Source of the DNA: Omnitrophica bacterium GWA2_52_8
GTDB taxonomy: Bacteria > Omnitrophota > Omnitrophia > Omnitrophales > Aquincolibacteriaceae
DNA length: 22,856 nt
NCBI GenBank assembly: GCA_001804025.1
Contig: MHFC01000126.1
Span: 1-22,856, forward strand
Reading direction: 5' to 3'
Below, piece by piece: positions 1 to 9,371 of this stretch (its first letter is position 1; the number at the start of each line of letters is the position of its first letter). The position numbers and the translations under genes were made by a program. The notes beneath the pieces are model-generated. The model worked only from the letters and a program-made list of their open reading frames with translations, did not search any database and was not told the DNA's origin.

Positions 1-302
1 ACCCCTGAGGTACAAATGAAAAAGCCCATTTGCACCACAGCCTCCGCGAGGGCATTTCTCATTGGTGATGAGAAATGCGGGTTAGTTGATCAATCCGGAA
101 TATAAAAACATCTTCGTGCCACTGCATCCGTTACGCATCCGGCTAAAGTCCTGCGATTGCGGAAGGTAAAAATAAAATCCGGAGCACGATAACTTCTTGT
201 AATGCAAGCGTTTTGGAGATTCTAATTGAAAGGCAATGACGAAAAGATGACGGCAATATTACCGGTTGGTAATGTTGGCCGGACGACAGCAGTTAACGCG
301 GG
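1..302. other. Intergenic stretch downstream of the histidine kinase; no gene seen
   Basis: No convincing coding region is visible here. The stretch holds an imperfect hairpin at 9-36 (GGT-a-CAAATG, loop, CATTTG-c-ACC) and the palindromic repeat at 52-87 described separately. Either hairpin could help end minus-strand transcription from the kinase gene, but neither is followed by a clear T tract in that direction. The left edge of the window cuts off whatever lies beyond. Confidence 0.4.
52..87. repeat. Palindromic intergenic repeat, copy A
   Basis: A perfect 11-bp inverted repeat GCATTTCTCAT / ATGAGAAATGC (52-62 and 68-78) encloses a 5-nt loop and is followed by GGGTTAG. The same palindrome with the same flank, in inverted orientation (CTAACCC before it), occurs at 6651-6687. 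Two copies in otherwise unrelated intergenic regions mark it as a dispersed repeat rather than a gene-specific structure. Confidence 0.75.
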
Positions 303-1706
303 TTACGATGCGGCAGGTAAGTGAATGAAAAAGATGCTTCCCTTGCCAAGTGTGCTTTCGACGCGGAGGGTTCCGCTATGCGCACGAATTACGGATTGGA
401 CGAAACTTAATCCTAAACCATTCCCCGGCGAGGAACGGCTCGTTTCGCCCCGATAAAACCTGTCCCATATCCGAGGCAGATCGATTGACGGAATACCGGC
501 TCCGGTATCCGCAACGGCTATTTCGATTCCGTTATTGTGTTGTTTTGCTCCAAGACAAACCGAACCTCCGGCGGGTGTATGTTTGATCGCATTATCTATG
601 AGGTTGGCAAGAACACGCTGAAGGCGGGGCCTGTCACCCATAACGATTACGCTCTGCTTATTTTCTTCAATTTCCAAACGGATCCGGGCATCTTCGGCGG
701 CGGGAAGAAACAGATCATACGCATCCTCGATAATACTCCGCATATCCACAGGCTTCGTTTCCAGAGGAAGAAGCCCGGAATCTGCCTGAGAAATTTCCAG
801 CATCGTATTGATCATCCCCATGAGCCGGTCCGACTCCTCGATCACATTACGTGCCATTTCTTTATAGGAGTTGACGTCTTGTTCCGTATTCAGTGTTGTC
901 TCCGCAATTCCGCGGATGCGCGTCAAGGGGCTCCGCAAATCATGAGCAATATTATCCGTCACTTCACGCAATCCATAAATCAAGGCTTCAATTTTTGAGA
1001 GCATTTCATTAAAAGCCTGGGCGAGCCGCTCAATCTCTTCTCCTTCATTGCCAACAGGGACACGTTTTGAAATATTCCCTTCCCCGATGGAAACAGCGGT
1101 GCCGGTAATACGTGTGACGCCTCCCATCACTTTTTTCATGAGAAATGCGATGATGGAGCTCGTGCCGATAACCATGCCAAGAATAGATAGGGCAAATATT
1201 CTTCGGTAAGCTTGAAGCAGAATCTCATCGTCTTTCATGGATTGAACGATTTGCAGGACGTTGCCGTTTGCTAACACACGCGAAATAACACGCGCTTTGT
1301 TGATCCCATGCTCCCCGAAATTGACCGTCTGAATGTACGTGCCGGGATTTTGCCGCTCGTAAAGCTGATTCTCAAGTGATGATAAGTCCCATTCTGAACT
1401 GACCGAAGTGGTGATGATTTTGCCTTCGGGATCCAATAGCCGTACCAAAATTTGCTCGATGCCTTCTGATTTGGCTTCCAAAGCAAATTCTTCCGCCAGG
1501 GCCGGGATACCCTCACGGTATTTTTCTTCAAATTCTGTGATCTCAGCTTTCATAGCGTCATCAATCCGCTCATGAAGGCTCGCAGTAAGCTGCCGGGATA
1601 ATAGAAAGTAAAGCGCAATCATCAGAAGGGAAATAAGGAGAGTACAAATTAAAGTCAACCGGAAAGTAACGGAGCGGAACGGGAATTGCGGCTTAACCAA
1701 TGGCAT
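303..1706 (-). CDS. HAMP-domain sensor histidine kinase (heavy-metal/CusS-like)
   Basis: This is a membrane sensor kinase that would autophosphorylate and pass phosphate to the regulator encoded just upstream. From the start at 1706 it has 467 residues. Helix 1 (about 13-38) and helix 2 (about 170-192) flank a periplasmic domain of about 130 residues. A HAMP domain follows (about 195-242), then the H-box NIAHDLRSPL with phospho-acceptor His near 255, the N-box NLIDNAIKH near 368-376, the G1 box DTGAGIP, the F box RIWDRFYRG and the G2 box GNGLGLSF. The start was chosen because GAGGTG lies 6 nt upstream of this ATG; the longer reading frame to 1796 would lie inside the regulator gene. The 14-nt overlap with the regulator implies translational coupling. 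The architecture matches CusS/CopS-type kinases, but no metal-resistance gene is present, so the ligand is unknown. The base composition is visibly more AT-rich than that of the groEL genes. Confidence 0.93.
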   Translation of the reverse strand: MPLVKPQFPFRSVTFRLTLICTLLISLLMIALYFLLSRQLTASLHERIDDAMKAEITEFEEKYREGIPALAEEFALEAKSEGIEQILVRLLDPEGKIITTSVSSEWDLSSLENQLYERQNPGTYIQTVNFGEHGINKARVISRVLANGNVLQIVQSMKDDEILLQAYRRIFALSILGMVIGTSSIIAFLMKKVMGGVTRITGTAVSIGEGNISKRVPVGNEGEEIERLAQAFNEMLSKIEALIYGLREVTDNIAHDLRSPLTRIRGIAETTLNTEQDVNSYKEMARNVIEESDRLMGMINTMLEISQADSGLLPLETKPVDMRSIIEDAYDLFLPAAEDARIRLEIEENKQSVIVMGDRPRLQRVLANLIDNAIKHTPAGGSVCLGAKQHNNGIEIAVADTGAGIPSIDLPRIWDRFYRGETSRSSPGNGLGLSFVQSVIRAHSGTLRVESTLGKGSIFFIHLPAAS

Positions 1707-2361
1707 AGCCGACACCTCGTACGGTACGGATAAGATTTTTCTCAAATCCTTTATCAATTTTATCTCGCAGTCTGCAAATGCGGGCCTCCACGACATTGGT
1801 TTGGGGGTCGAAATTGTAATCCCAAACGTTTTCCATAATCATGGTTTTTGAGACGACCCTTCCCGCATTACGCATCAAAAACTCCAAAAGGGAATATTCC
1901 CGCGGTTGAAGCTCGATTTCCCGCTCCCGGCGGCAAACCTTCCTGCGGAGTGTATCCATTTTTAAATCCTCCACAGAAAGCATCGTTTGAAGAGGCTGAG
2001 ATTGGGCGCGGCGGATCAAGGCCTGGATTCTGGCAAGCAGTTCCGAGAAAGCAAACGGCTTAACCAGGTAATCGTCGCCCCCTATCTGCAGCCCCCGGAT
2101 GCGATCCGAAACATTCGATTTTGCGCTTAAAATCAATACGGGTGTTTGAACTCCTTTTTGCCTCAGGGTCTCAATGAGAGTAAATCCGCTCAGTTTGGGG
2201 AGCATGATATCGGCAACAATCAAATCATAATTTCTTGTTGCGGCAAAATGCAGCCCATCTTCGCCATCCGCGGCATGTTCGATGGAGTATCCTTCCTGCA
2301 TCAACCCCTTCTTGACAAACGAAGCAGTTTTTTGATCATCTTCAATCATTAATATCTTCAC
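1693..2361 (-). CDS. OmpR/PhoB-family response regulator (CusR/CopR-like)
   Basis: This 222-residue DNA-binding regulator is the partner of the histidine kinase that follows it. The receiver domain (1-115) shows the acidic pair in MIEDD, phospho-acceptor Asp51 in DLIVADIMLP, and Lys101 in LVKPF. The C-terminal winged helix (about 125-220) carries LQPREYSLLEFLMRNAGRVV and ends RTVRGVGYAIG, the usual OmpR-family ending. The start codon is GTG, with GAGGAAA about 6 nt upstream. It is the first gene of a two-gene unit and shares 14 nt with the kinase. A perfect TATAAT at 2395-2400 (minus strand) lies about 33 nt upstream of the start. Similarity in style to CusR/CopR suggests metal or envelope stress sensing, but this is inference. 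Confidence 0.93.
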   Translation of the reverse strand: MKILMIEDDQKTASFVKKGLMQEGYSIEHAADGEDGLHFAATRNYDLIVADIMLPKLSGFTLIETLRQKGVQTPVLILSAKSNVSDRIRGLQIGGDDYLVKPFAFSELLARIQALIRRAQSQPLQTMLSVEDLKMDTLRRKVCRREREIELQPREYSLLEFLMRNAGRVVSKTMIMENVWDYNFDPQTNVVEARICRLRDKIDKGFEKNLIRTVRGVGYAIG

Positions 2362-2394
2362 GGTGTTTCCTCAAGAATGTCTCACTCAAACGGC

Positions 2395-2419
2395 ATTATA
2401 AGTCATTTTTTATTGTCAT
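2395..2419 (-). promoter_or_regulatory. Candidate promoter and direct repeat for the two-component pair
   Basis: Read on the minus strand, a perfect TATAAT (2395-2400) is preceded by two copies of ATGAC (2402-2406 and 2415-2419), 13 nt apart start to start. No good -35 box is visible, which is common for activator-dependent promoters. The ATGAC repeat could be the regulator's own operator, but its spacing is not the usual 10-11 nt of this family, so that part is weak. Confidence 0.4.
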
Positions 2420-2524
2420 GAATTTCTAAGTTGGCGAAGTTTACTCCAAAAACAGCGAATACGCCAAAATGATACAAGCAGATACCCGGGGACACAATAC
2501 CCAATTCTTTAAAACCAAAAGCAC

Positions 2525-2562
2525 AAAAAAAAGCCGCACCCTAATAAGGTGCGGCTTTTTTG
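2525..2562 (-). terminator. Rho-independent terminator of the chaperonin cluster
   Basis: An 8-bp perfect stem GCCGCACC / GGTGCGGC (2533-2540 and 2548-2555) with a 7-nt loop is flanked by A8 on the left and T6 on the right. On the minus strand it ends in eight Ts, right after the second groEL gene. It can also work in the plus direction, and it insulates the chaperonin genes from the two-component pair. Confidence 0.9.
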
Positions 2563-2582
2563 CTAAGTGCTGAATTCCGGAA

Positions 2583-4208
2583 TTACGAAATATTACCGGA
2601 GACTTTTGACTCTTTAAGGCCTTCTTCTTTTTCTTTCTTGGGTTTGTCGACAACGGCGCATTCGGTGGTGAGAATCAGGCCGCCGATGCTGGCCGCGTTT
2701 TCGATCGCGTTTCTGACGACCTTGGTCGGGTCGATGACGCCGTCCTGTACCAGGTCGGAATATTCGCCCGTGAGGCCGTTGAAACCGTAGCTGCCTTTGT
2801 TTTCAAGGATCTGGCGTACGACTACCGAGCCGTCGACGCCGGCATTTTCGGCGAGCCGCCGGGCCGGTTCCTGAAGCGCGCGGCGCACAATCTGAACGCC
2901 GGTAGCTTCGTCGCCCGTGACTTTGAGAGCGTCGAGCGCTGCCATACTGCGCAGCAGTGCGACCCCTCCGCCCGGGACGATGCCTTCTTCGACCGCGGCG
3001 CGTGTGGCGTGCAGCGCGTCTTCAATGCGGGCCTTCTTTTCCTTCATTTCGATTTCCGTGGAAGCGCCCACTTTAATGACGGCGACACCGCCGGCCATCT
3101 TGGCCAGTCGTTCCTGGAGTTTTTCCTTGTCATAATCCGAGTCCGACCGTTCAATGGCCGCCTTGATTTGTTCGCAGCGGCCCTTGATTTCTTTCTGCGA
3201 TCCGGCGCCTTCGATGATCGTCGTGTTGTCCTTGTCGATGACGATGCGCTTGCAGGTGCCGAGCATGGATGCGTCGACGTTTTCGAGTTTCATCCCGAGG
3301 TCTTCGGAGATGAACTTGCCCTTCACGAGAATCGAAAGGTCTTCCATCAGCTGCTTGCGGCGGTCGCCGAAGCCCGGGGCCTTGATGGCCGCCACGCTGA
3401 GGACGCCGCGGATCTTGTTCACGACGAGAGTTGCCAGTGCTTCGCCTTCGATGTCTTCGGCGACGATCAAAAGGGACTTGCCGAGGCGCGCGACTTTTTC
3501 GAGCACCGGAATCAGGTCCTTGATGGACGAAATTTTCTTTTCATAAAGGAGAATGTACGGGTCCTTGAGGACGATTTCCATTCTCTCGGCATCCGTGACG
3601 AAGTAAGGGGAGATGTAACCCCGGTCAAACTGCATGCCTTCGACGATGCTGAGTTCGGTGGTGACGGTGTTGGACTCTTCAACCGTGATCACGCCGTCCT
3701 TGCCGACCCGTTCCAGCGCTTCGGCCAGGAGTTTTCCGATTTCCTGGTCATTATTGGCGCTGATGGCTCCGACCGCCTGAATGTCTTCCTTGCCCTTGAT
3801 GGCTTTGGAAAGATTCTTGATGCTCTTGACGACTTCGGCCGTGGCTTTGTCGATGCCGCGTTTAAGCGCCATCGGATTGGCCCCGGCGGTTACGTTTTTA
3901 AGTCCTTCCGAAATGATCGCGTGGGCGAGCACCGTTGCGGTGGTCGTTCCGTCGCCGGCCGTATCGGAGGTTTTTTCGGAGACCTCGCGGAGCATCTGGG
4001 CGCCCATATTTTCATAAGGGTCCTTGAGCTCGATTTCTTTTGCGACCGTCACACCGTCTTTGGTGATGGTCGGCGCGCCGAATTTCCGGTCAATCACGAC
4101 GTTGCGGCCTCGGGGGCCGAGCGTCACGCTGACTGCACGCGCGAGGATGTCGATGCCGCGCTTTAACTTCTGACGCGACTCTTCGGAGAAAGACAATAGT
4201 TTTGCCAT
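2583..4208 (-). CDS. groEL: 60-kDa chaperonin GroEL, second copy without GGM tail
   Basis: An ATP-dependent protein-folding chaperonin of 541 residues, cytoplasmic. Family landmarks are present: [20 protein letters not shown] near the N-terminus, the nucleotide-binding [12 protein letters not shown], the apical stretch [40 protein letters not shown] and the PGGGVALL turn. ATP-site aspartates are kept, so it should be active. The C-terminus differs from the other copy: instead of the flexible Gly-Gly-Met tail it ends in a lysine/glutamate-rich stretch ([15 protein letters not shown]). It lies 86 nt downstream of groES and has its own ribosome site (AAGGAG about 7 nt before ATG). It probably shares the groES transcript and ends at the terminator near 2540. 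The missing hydrophobic tail suggests a changed folding chamber or substrate set; that is inference. Confidence 0.96.
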   Translation of the reverse strand: MAKLLSFSEESRQKLKRGIDILARAVSVTLGPRGRNVVIDRKFGAPTITKDGVTVAKEIELKDPYENMGAQMLREVSEKTSDTAGDGTTTATVLAHAIISEGLKNVTAGANPMALKRGIDKATAEVVKSIKNLSKAIKGKEDIQAVGAISANNDQEIGKLLAEALERVGKDGVITVEESNTVTTELSIVEGMQFDRGYISPYFVTDAERMEIVLKDPYILLYEKKISSIKDLIPVLEKVARLGKSLLIVAEDIEGEALATLVVNKIRGVLSVAAIKAPGFGDRRKQLMEDLSILVKGKFISEDLGMKLENVDASMLGTCKRIVIDKDNTTIIEGAGSQKEIKGRCEQIKAAIERSDSDYDKEKLQERLAKMAGGVAVIKVGASTEIEMKEKKARIEDALHATRAAVEEGIVPGGGVALLRSMAALDALKVTGDEATGVQIVRRALQEPARRLAENAGVDGSVVVRQILENKGSYGFNGLTGEYSDLVQDGVIDPTKVVRNAIENAASIGGLILTTECAVVDKPKKEKEEGLKESKVSGNIS

Positions 4209-4232
4209 AGAGGGCTCCTTTTAATGTGGATC

Positions 4233-4253
4233 GTGAAACGTAAAGCGTGAAGC
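4233..4253. repeat. Three tandem imperfect heptamers between groES and groEL
   Basis: GTGAAAC, GTAAAGC and GTGAAGC follow each other without gap in the 86-nt spacer between groES and the second groEL. Short degenerate heptamer runs of this kind are known from intergenic DNA of several bacteria. No function is evident. Confidence 0.5.
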
Positions 4254-4294
4254 GCCTGCCGGGAAATCCGGAAGACGGTCAGCGGTCCGCGGCC

Positions 4295-4585
4295 TTAGGC
4301 TTCGCAAATCGCCAGGACTTCGCTTTCGCGAAGCACTTTGTGTTTTTTCCCGTCGATGATAAATTCATCTCCGGCGTACTTTCCAAAAATGACGCGGTCG
4401 CCCTTCTTGACTTCGATGGGCTGGACTTTTCCGGACTCGAGAACCTTGCCGCTTCCGACCGAAACCACACGGCCTTCGGTCTTTTCTTCCTTCGCCGTGT
4501 CGGGAAGGATGATGCCGCCTTTGGTTTTTGCTTCCGATTCCATGACTTCGACGAGAATTCTGTCACCTAAGGGTTTAAGTTTCAT
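4295..4585 (-). CDS. groES: 10-kDa co-chaperonin GroES
   Basis: This 96-residue protein forms the heptameric lid that caps the GroEL chamber. It starts MKLKPLGDRILVEV, the standard GroES opening. The mobile loop with the GroEL-contacting hydrophobic triplet is seen at about 17-32 (SEAKTKGGIILPDTA), followed by GRVVSVGSGKV and KKGDRVIFGKYAGDEF. Length and order are normal. GGAGG lies about 10 nt upstream of the ATG. It sits between two groEL genes, 212 nt after the first and 86 nt before the second. No CIRCE element lies directly in front of it, so it depends on read-through from the upstream groEL or on a weak promoter in 4600-4668 (TTGTTA-N17-TTTTAT on the minus strand is possible). Confidence 0.96.
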   Translation of the reverse strand: MKLKPLGDRILVEVMESEAKTKGGIILPDTAKEEKTEGRVVSVGSGKVLESGKVQPIEVKKGDRVIFGKYAGDEFIIDGKKHKVLRESEVLAICEA

Positions 4586-4668
4586 TTTTTATTTCCTCCG
4601 TCTTCTATTGATAGTTTCAAGTTACAAGTGAGATTTGATAAAAAATTTACTTAGAACGACTAACAAAA

Positions 4669-4767
4669 TGTCATTCCCGAATGCTTTTATCGGGAACCCG
4701 GTTTTTGCATCTGATGCCCGCCATTTACCTCGTTTTGGATCCCCGCTAAGAATCCGCGGGGATGACA
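4669..4767. repeat. 99-bp MITE-like palindromic element between groEL and groES
   Basis: The element begins TGTCATTCCC and ends GGGGATGACA, 9 of 10 bases matching as terminal inverted repeats. Inside it are two sub-hairpins: CCCGA...TCGGG (4676-4695) and CCCCGC...GCGGGG (4741-4761). Intergenic elements with these TGTCATTCCC ends are common in many bacterial genomes. It sits inside the chaperonin cluster, so the transcript would fold here between groEL and groES. Confidence 0.7.
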
Positions 4768-4797
4768 AAATATGGAGCCGGGATGACGTTCAGCCGC

Positions 4798-6468
<1,671 letters not shown>

Positions 6469-6567
6469 TTACATCAGTTTAGTTTTGAAAAAACGTCGGC
6501 CGATCATCCAGACCCGCCCGGACGATTTGCCGACGAGTAACTATAATTGCGGAATGATTATTCGGGA

Positions 6568-6594
6568 TTAGCACTCAGGATTAACGAGTGCCAG
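6568..6594 (-). promoter_or_regulatory. CIRCE operator (HrcA binding site)
   Basis: TTAGCACTC, nine bases, GAGTGCCAG: the left arm is a perfect CIRCE half and the right arm differs from GAGTGCTAA at two of nine positions. Spacing is exactly the canonical 9 nt. It lies about 118 nt upstream of the first groEL and just downstream of the candidate -10 box, where HrcA would block transcription. The predicted regulator, hrcA, is not in the window. Confidence 0.93.
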
Positions 6595-6602
6595 CCGAGG
6601 TA

Positions 6603-6630
6603 ATTCTATACATGCAGGGCTAAAAATCAA
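6603..6630 (-). promoter_or_regulatory. Sigma70-like promoter of the chaperonin cluster
   Basis: On the minus strand TTGATT (6625-6630) and TAGAAT (6603-6608) are separated by 16 nt. The expected transcription start falls at or just before the CIRCE element, the usual arrangement for HrcA-controlled heat-shock operons. Confidence 0.7.
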
Positions 6631-6650
6631 GGGAAATTTTAGATTGGGGC

Positions 6651-6687
6651 GCTAACCCGCATTTCTCATGGGTGATGAGAAATGCGG
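6651..6687. repeat. Palindromic intergenic repeat, copy B
   Basis: CCGCATTTCTCAT (6657-6669) and ATGAGAAATGCGG (6675-6687) form a perfect 13-bp stem with a 5-nt loop, preceded by CTAAC. It matches copy A at 52-87 in inverted orientation, including the CTAACCC flank. It sits directly upstream of the chaperonin promoter. Confidence 0.75.
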
Positions 6688-6692
6688 ACGAG

Positions 6693-6815
6693 CCTTCTCC
6701 CGCTGGGAGAAGGGAGTGGCTAAAGTGCTCTCCTGCATAGGAAGAAGACTTTCTTAAGTCTCCCTCTCCCATTTCTCCCATTGGGAGAGGGGCGGGGTGA
6801 GGGGGCATTGGTTTC
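6693..6815. repeat. Dispersed CCCTCTCCC-type intergenic repeat, copy 1
   Basis: Two hairpins stand in tandem: CCTTCTCCC / GGGAGAAGG (6693-6701, 6705-6713) and CCCTCTCCC / GGGAGAGGG (6762-6770, 6783-6791). They are followed by a 22-nt tail at 6794-6815 (GGGGTGAGGG...TTGGTTTC). The tail recurs at 12511-12532 with 21 of 22 bases identical. Together with copy B of the other palindrome this fills most of the 461-nt gap between the first groEL and coaX. In the rest of the gap (6816-6911) only a weak 5-bp hairpin near 6868-6882 (TGCCT/AGGCA) was seen. Confidence 0.75.
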
Positions 6816-6911
6816 ATTTTAATCCCGAAATCATTTGTCGAGGATCCAGAGCCTGAGGATGCTCCCGTGCCTCCTGCAGGCAGGGGTTAAGAGTATGTGA
6901 GAATACAGTAA

Positions 6912-7694
6912 TTACGTCTGCTTAAATACCGAAGCCGCGATCAGGCGGATGGCTTTAAGCGTCAGGAGAGGGTCAATACGGTCCAGTTCCTTTGAGTAAG
7001 GCTTCAAATGTTTGGAAAAACCGCCGGTCGCTACCGCCAGGATGCTCTTGCCGTACTTGGCCCTGAAACGCCGGATCAATTCATCCGTCATGGCGCCGTA
7101 TCCCTGCAAGATGCCTGATTGCAGGCATTCGTAAGTTGTTTTTCCGTAAAAAGATACATTCTTCTTCGGTAGGCGGGCATTCTTGGGCAATAAGGCCGCC
7201 TTGGCGATGAGCGATTGATAGGAGAGTTCCGGACCCGGGATGATCAGGCCACCTTGGAAGGTGTGGTTCTTGTCGAGATAGTCGACGGTCATCGCAGTTC
7301 CGAAATCGATGATGACAGCCGGGGCTCTATATGATTTCGAAACCCCGAAGGCATTCAGAAGCCTGTCTATTCCTAAGTTATTGTATTGCTTATACTTATG
7401 TTTCAACAGGATGTGAATGTCTCGGCCAAGACGGTAGACGCGGACCGATGGCGAGCCCTTTACAAGCTTAAGGATGGCATTTGTTAATTGTGGGACTACG
7501 GAGCTTATGAAAAGGTATGTTATATGTCGAGATGCCCCACTAATGACGCTATTTTTAACAAAATTTGGGATAGCATCATGTAAAACGTTCCCGGTGCGGA
7601 TTATTTTGCCATTTCGGCAAACGGCATAGGTTACAGCCGTATTGCCGATGTCCAGAAGCACCCAACGGCTGCGTATTTTCTGCTTTTTCTGCAT
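6912..7694 (-). CDS. coaX: Type III pantothenate kinase
   Basis: Phosphorylates pantothenate, the first step of coenzyme A synthesis. From the start at 7694 it has 260 residues, normal for the family. Seen motifs: DIGNT (15-19, phosphate-binding), NLGIDR (106-111), DFGTAMTVD (130-138), GGLIIPG (148-154) and TGG (223-225), the ordered set of the ASKHA-fold CoaX enzymes. The ATG at 7694 was preferred to the one at 7712 because AGAGGA lies 6 nt before it, whereas the upstream one overlaps the end of birA without a ribosome site. It is the last gene of tsaB-alr-birA-coaX. Pairing with birA is frequent in bacteria. Composition is odd: bases 7381-7620 are about 42% GC by hand count, clearly lower than birA and alr next door. 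Confidence 0.93.
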   Translation of the reverse strand: MQKKQKIRSRWVLLDIGNTAVTYAVCRNGKIIRTGNVLHDAIPNFVKNSVISGASRHITYLFISSVVPQLTNAILKLVKGSPSVRVYRLGRDIHILLKHKYKQYNNLGIDRLLNAFGVSKSYRAPAVIIDFGTAMTVDYLDKNHTFQGGLIIPGPELSYQSLIAKAALLPKNARLPKKNVSFYGKTTYECLQSGILQGYGAMTDELIRRFRAKYGKSILAVATGGFSKHLKPYSKELDRIDPLLTLKAIRLIAASVFKQT

Positions 7695-7704
7695 GGAACT
7701 TCCT

Positions 7705-8241
7705 CTATGCATAGACAGGCCGGATATCCTCCGACAGCTGGTTCAGAATCTGCACCAAAAGCGGTTCGAGGTCAATCGTCTCTTTCAAGAGGGTCTTGAG
7801 CGAGGTGGATCCCCGGAAAAGTTCCCTGCCTTCGGCATTGACGTTAAGGCCGATGCCGATGACAACCGCTTCGACTTTGGTTCCGCGCGAACTGGCTTCG
7901 ACGAGCGTGCCGCAGATTTTGCGGCCCCCGACCAAAAGATCATTCGGCCGTTTGAAGTCGGCGGCGATCTTGAAGCGCTCTTTCAATACCCTGGCGACCG
8001 AACGGCAGGCGATTTGGGTGATCAAAGGCGCCTTTGCGGCAGAGACAGGCGGACGCAGCAGGACCGAAAACAGCAGGTTTTTCCCTTTGGGTGAAAACCA
8101 TTTATTCCCGGGTTTTCCGCGGCCGGCCGTTTGATAGTCGGTATAAATGACAAGCCCTTCGGCGGCGCCTTGCGCGGCCTTTTCCAAAAGGACGCTGTTT
8201 GTCGATGGGACTGTTTCAATGCGGCAAATATCAAATTTCAT
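7705..8241 (-). CDS. birA: Biotin--[acetyl-CoA-carboxylase] ligase, short catalytic-only form
   Basis: Activates biotin with ATP and attaches it to the carrier protein of acetyl-CoA carboxylase. The 178 residues hold only the catalytic core: STN near the N-terminus (13-15), the biotinyl-AMP loop GRGKPGNKW (40-48), KRPNDLLV (97-104), the lysine of GRKICGTLVE (106-115) and GIGLNVN (129-135). The N-terminal helix-turn-helix of bifunctional BirA is absent, so it should not act as a repressor. The C-terminal SH3-like domain is also missing or very reduced. The nearly invariant KWPND motif reads KRPND here, an unusual Trp-to-Arg change. Its ATG overlaps the alr stop by one base (TGATG), indicating coupled translation. 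Confidence 0.92.
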   Translation of the reverse strand: MKFDICRIETVPSTNSVLLEKAAQGAAEGLVIYTDYQTAGRGKPGNKWFSPKGKNLLFSVLLRPPVSAAKAPLITQIACRSVARVLKERFKIAADFKRPNDLLVGGRKICGTLVEASSRGTKVEAVVIGIGLNVNAEGRELFRGSTSLKTLLKETIDLEPLLVQILNQLSEDIRPVYA

Positions 8242-9371
8242 CAGACGACCAGACGGGGGACCGTTAGCGGAAGCCTTGTGACCACTTCATAGGGAATCGT
8301 TCCGGCCCAGTCCGCAATTTCTTCGGCGGTTATGGCGTCTGCGGCGGAACTGCCGATGAGCGTCATATCCTCTCCGACTGAGGCCGTATCATTGCCGAGG
8401 CAGATGATCAGATAGTCCATCGAAACACGCCCGGCAACCGGATAGCGCTTTCCTTTATATAGGACCTCGGCCCGGCCGGAGCACCGGAACGGGTAGCCAT
8501 GGCTGTAACCGACCGGAAGGACGGCGATGTTGACGGGCTTTTCAGCGATGAAAGATCTTCCGTAACCCGCGGAGTCTCCCGCGGCGAGGCGCTTTGTCAG
8601 GAGTACGCGCGCTTTCATCGAAAGCACGGGCTTAAAATGATTTGTCGGAACCGGTGAAATGGCTGAGATGCCGTAGAGCAGAAGTCCCGGCCGGCACAAA
8701 TTCAGAATCGGTGTCCGGATGCGAAGCGCGGCCGCGCTGTTCGCCGCATGCCGGTATCGGAAGCGGATACCTTTGCGGTCCAGCGCCTCGAGAAGCAGGC
8801 TGAAATCATGGAGCTGTTTTTCGGTAAAGCCGTTCTCGGCATCGGCTGAAGGGAAATGCGTATAAATTCCTTCCGGCGTCAAATGTTTCAGGCCCGCAAT
8901 TTTTTTAATGACCGGCAGGGCGTCCCGGAAGGGGATGCCCATGCGCCCCATGCCCGTGTCGACCTTGATATGAATCCGGGAGATCTTTCCCAGTTTTCCG
9001 GAAAGTTCGGCGATGTCCCGGGCCTCCTCATGGCCCGAAACGCTGAGTGTGAAATCTTCGGCGACCGCGGCCGGCAGTTTGGCGTCGAGCATGCGGCCGA
9101 AGAGAAATATTTTTTCCGCGGGAACGATGGTTTTTAAGGACAGGGCGTCATGCAGCGAGGCGACGCCCAAGTAGACGGCCTTGTCTTTAAGGGTTTGGGC
9201 GACTTCCGGCAGGCCGTGGCCGTAGGCGTTGGCTTTGATGACGGCCAGAATGCCGGTGTTCGGTCCGGCGGCATCTTGCAGCAGGCCGAAATTATGCAGA
9301 AGATGGGCCCGGTTGATTTCGATCCAGACATCCTGCTGGATTTGCTGTGCCTGCTCAGCGGCTTTGGACAT
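8241..9371 (-). CDS. alr: Alanine racemase
   Basis: PLP-dependent enzyme interconverting L- and D-alanine, which supplies D-alanine for peptidoglycan. From the start at 9371 it has 376 residues, the usual size. The PLP lysine is in AVIKANAYGHG (Lys46). The catalytic tyrosine is in AGDSAGYGRSF (Tyr270). KVDTGMGRMG (136-145), EGIYTHFPSAD, NLCRPGLLLYG and GRVSMDY (314-320) are also seen. The longer reading frame reaching 9500 was rejected: it lies inside tsaB and its first 43 residues have no family character, while AAGGGA precedes the ATG at 9371. This start overlaps the end of tsaB by 17 nt. Alr points to a peptidoglycan-containing organism. Confidence 0.95.
   Translation of the reverse strand: MSKAAEQAQQIQQDVWIEINRAHLLHNFGLLQDAAGPNTGILAVIKANAYGHGLPEVAQTLKDKAVYLGVASLHDALSLKTIVPAEKIFLFGRMLDAKLPAAVAEDFTLSVSGHEEARDIAELSGKLGKISRIHIKVDTGMGRMGIPFRDALPVIKKIAGLKHLTPEGIYTHFPSADAENGFTEKQLHDFSLLLEALDRKGIRFRYRHAANSAAALRIRTPILNLCRPGLLLYGISAISPVPTNHFKPVLSMKARVLLTKRLAAGDSAGYGRSFIAEKPVNIAVLPVGYSHGYPFRCSGRAEVLYKGKRYPVAGRVSMDYLIICLGNDTASVGEDMTLIGSSAADAITAEEIADWAGTIPYEVVTRLPLTVPRLVV

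Noticed and set aside
3009..4166. 385-codon plus-strand open frame antisense to the second groEL
   Set aside because: It lacks any family character, has skewed composition and lies wholly opposite a clear groEL gene; the codon bias of a GC-rich gene explains it.
6693..6815. CRISPR-like appearance of repeated hairpins
   Set aside because: The hairpins are not evenly spaced, are not identical direct repeats with spacers, and no cas gene is near.
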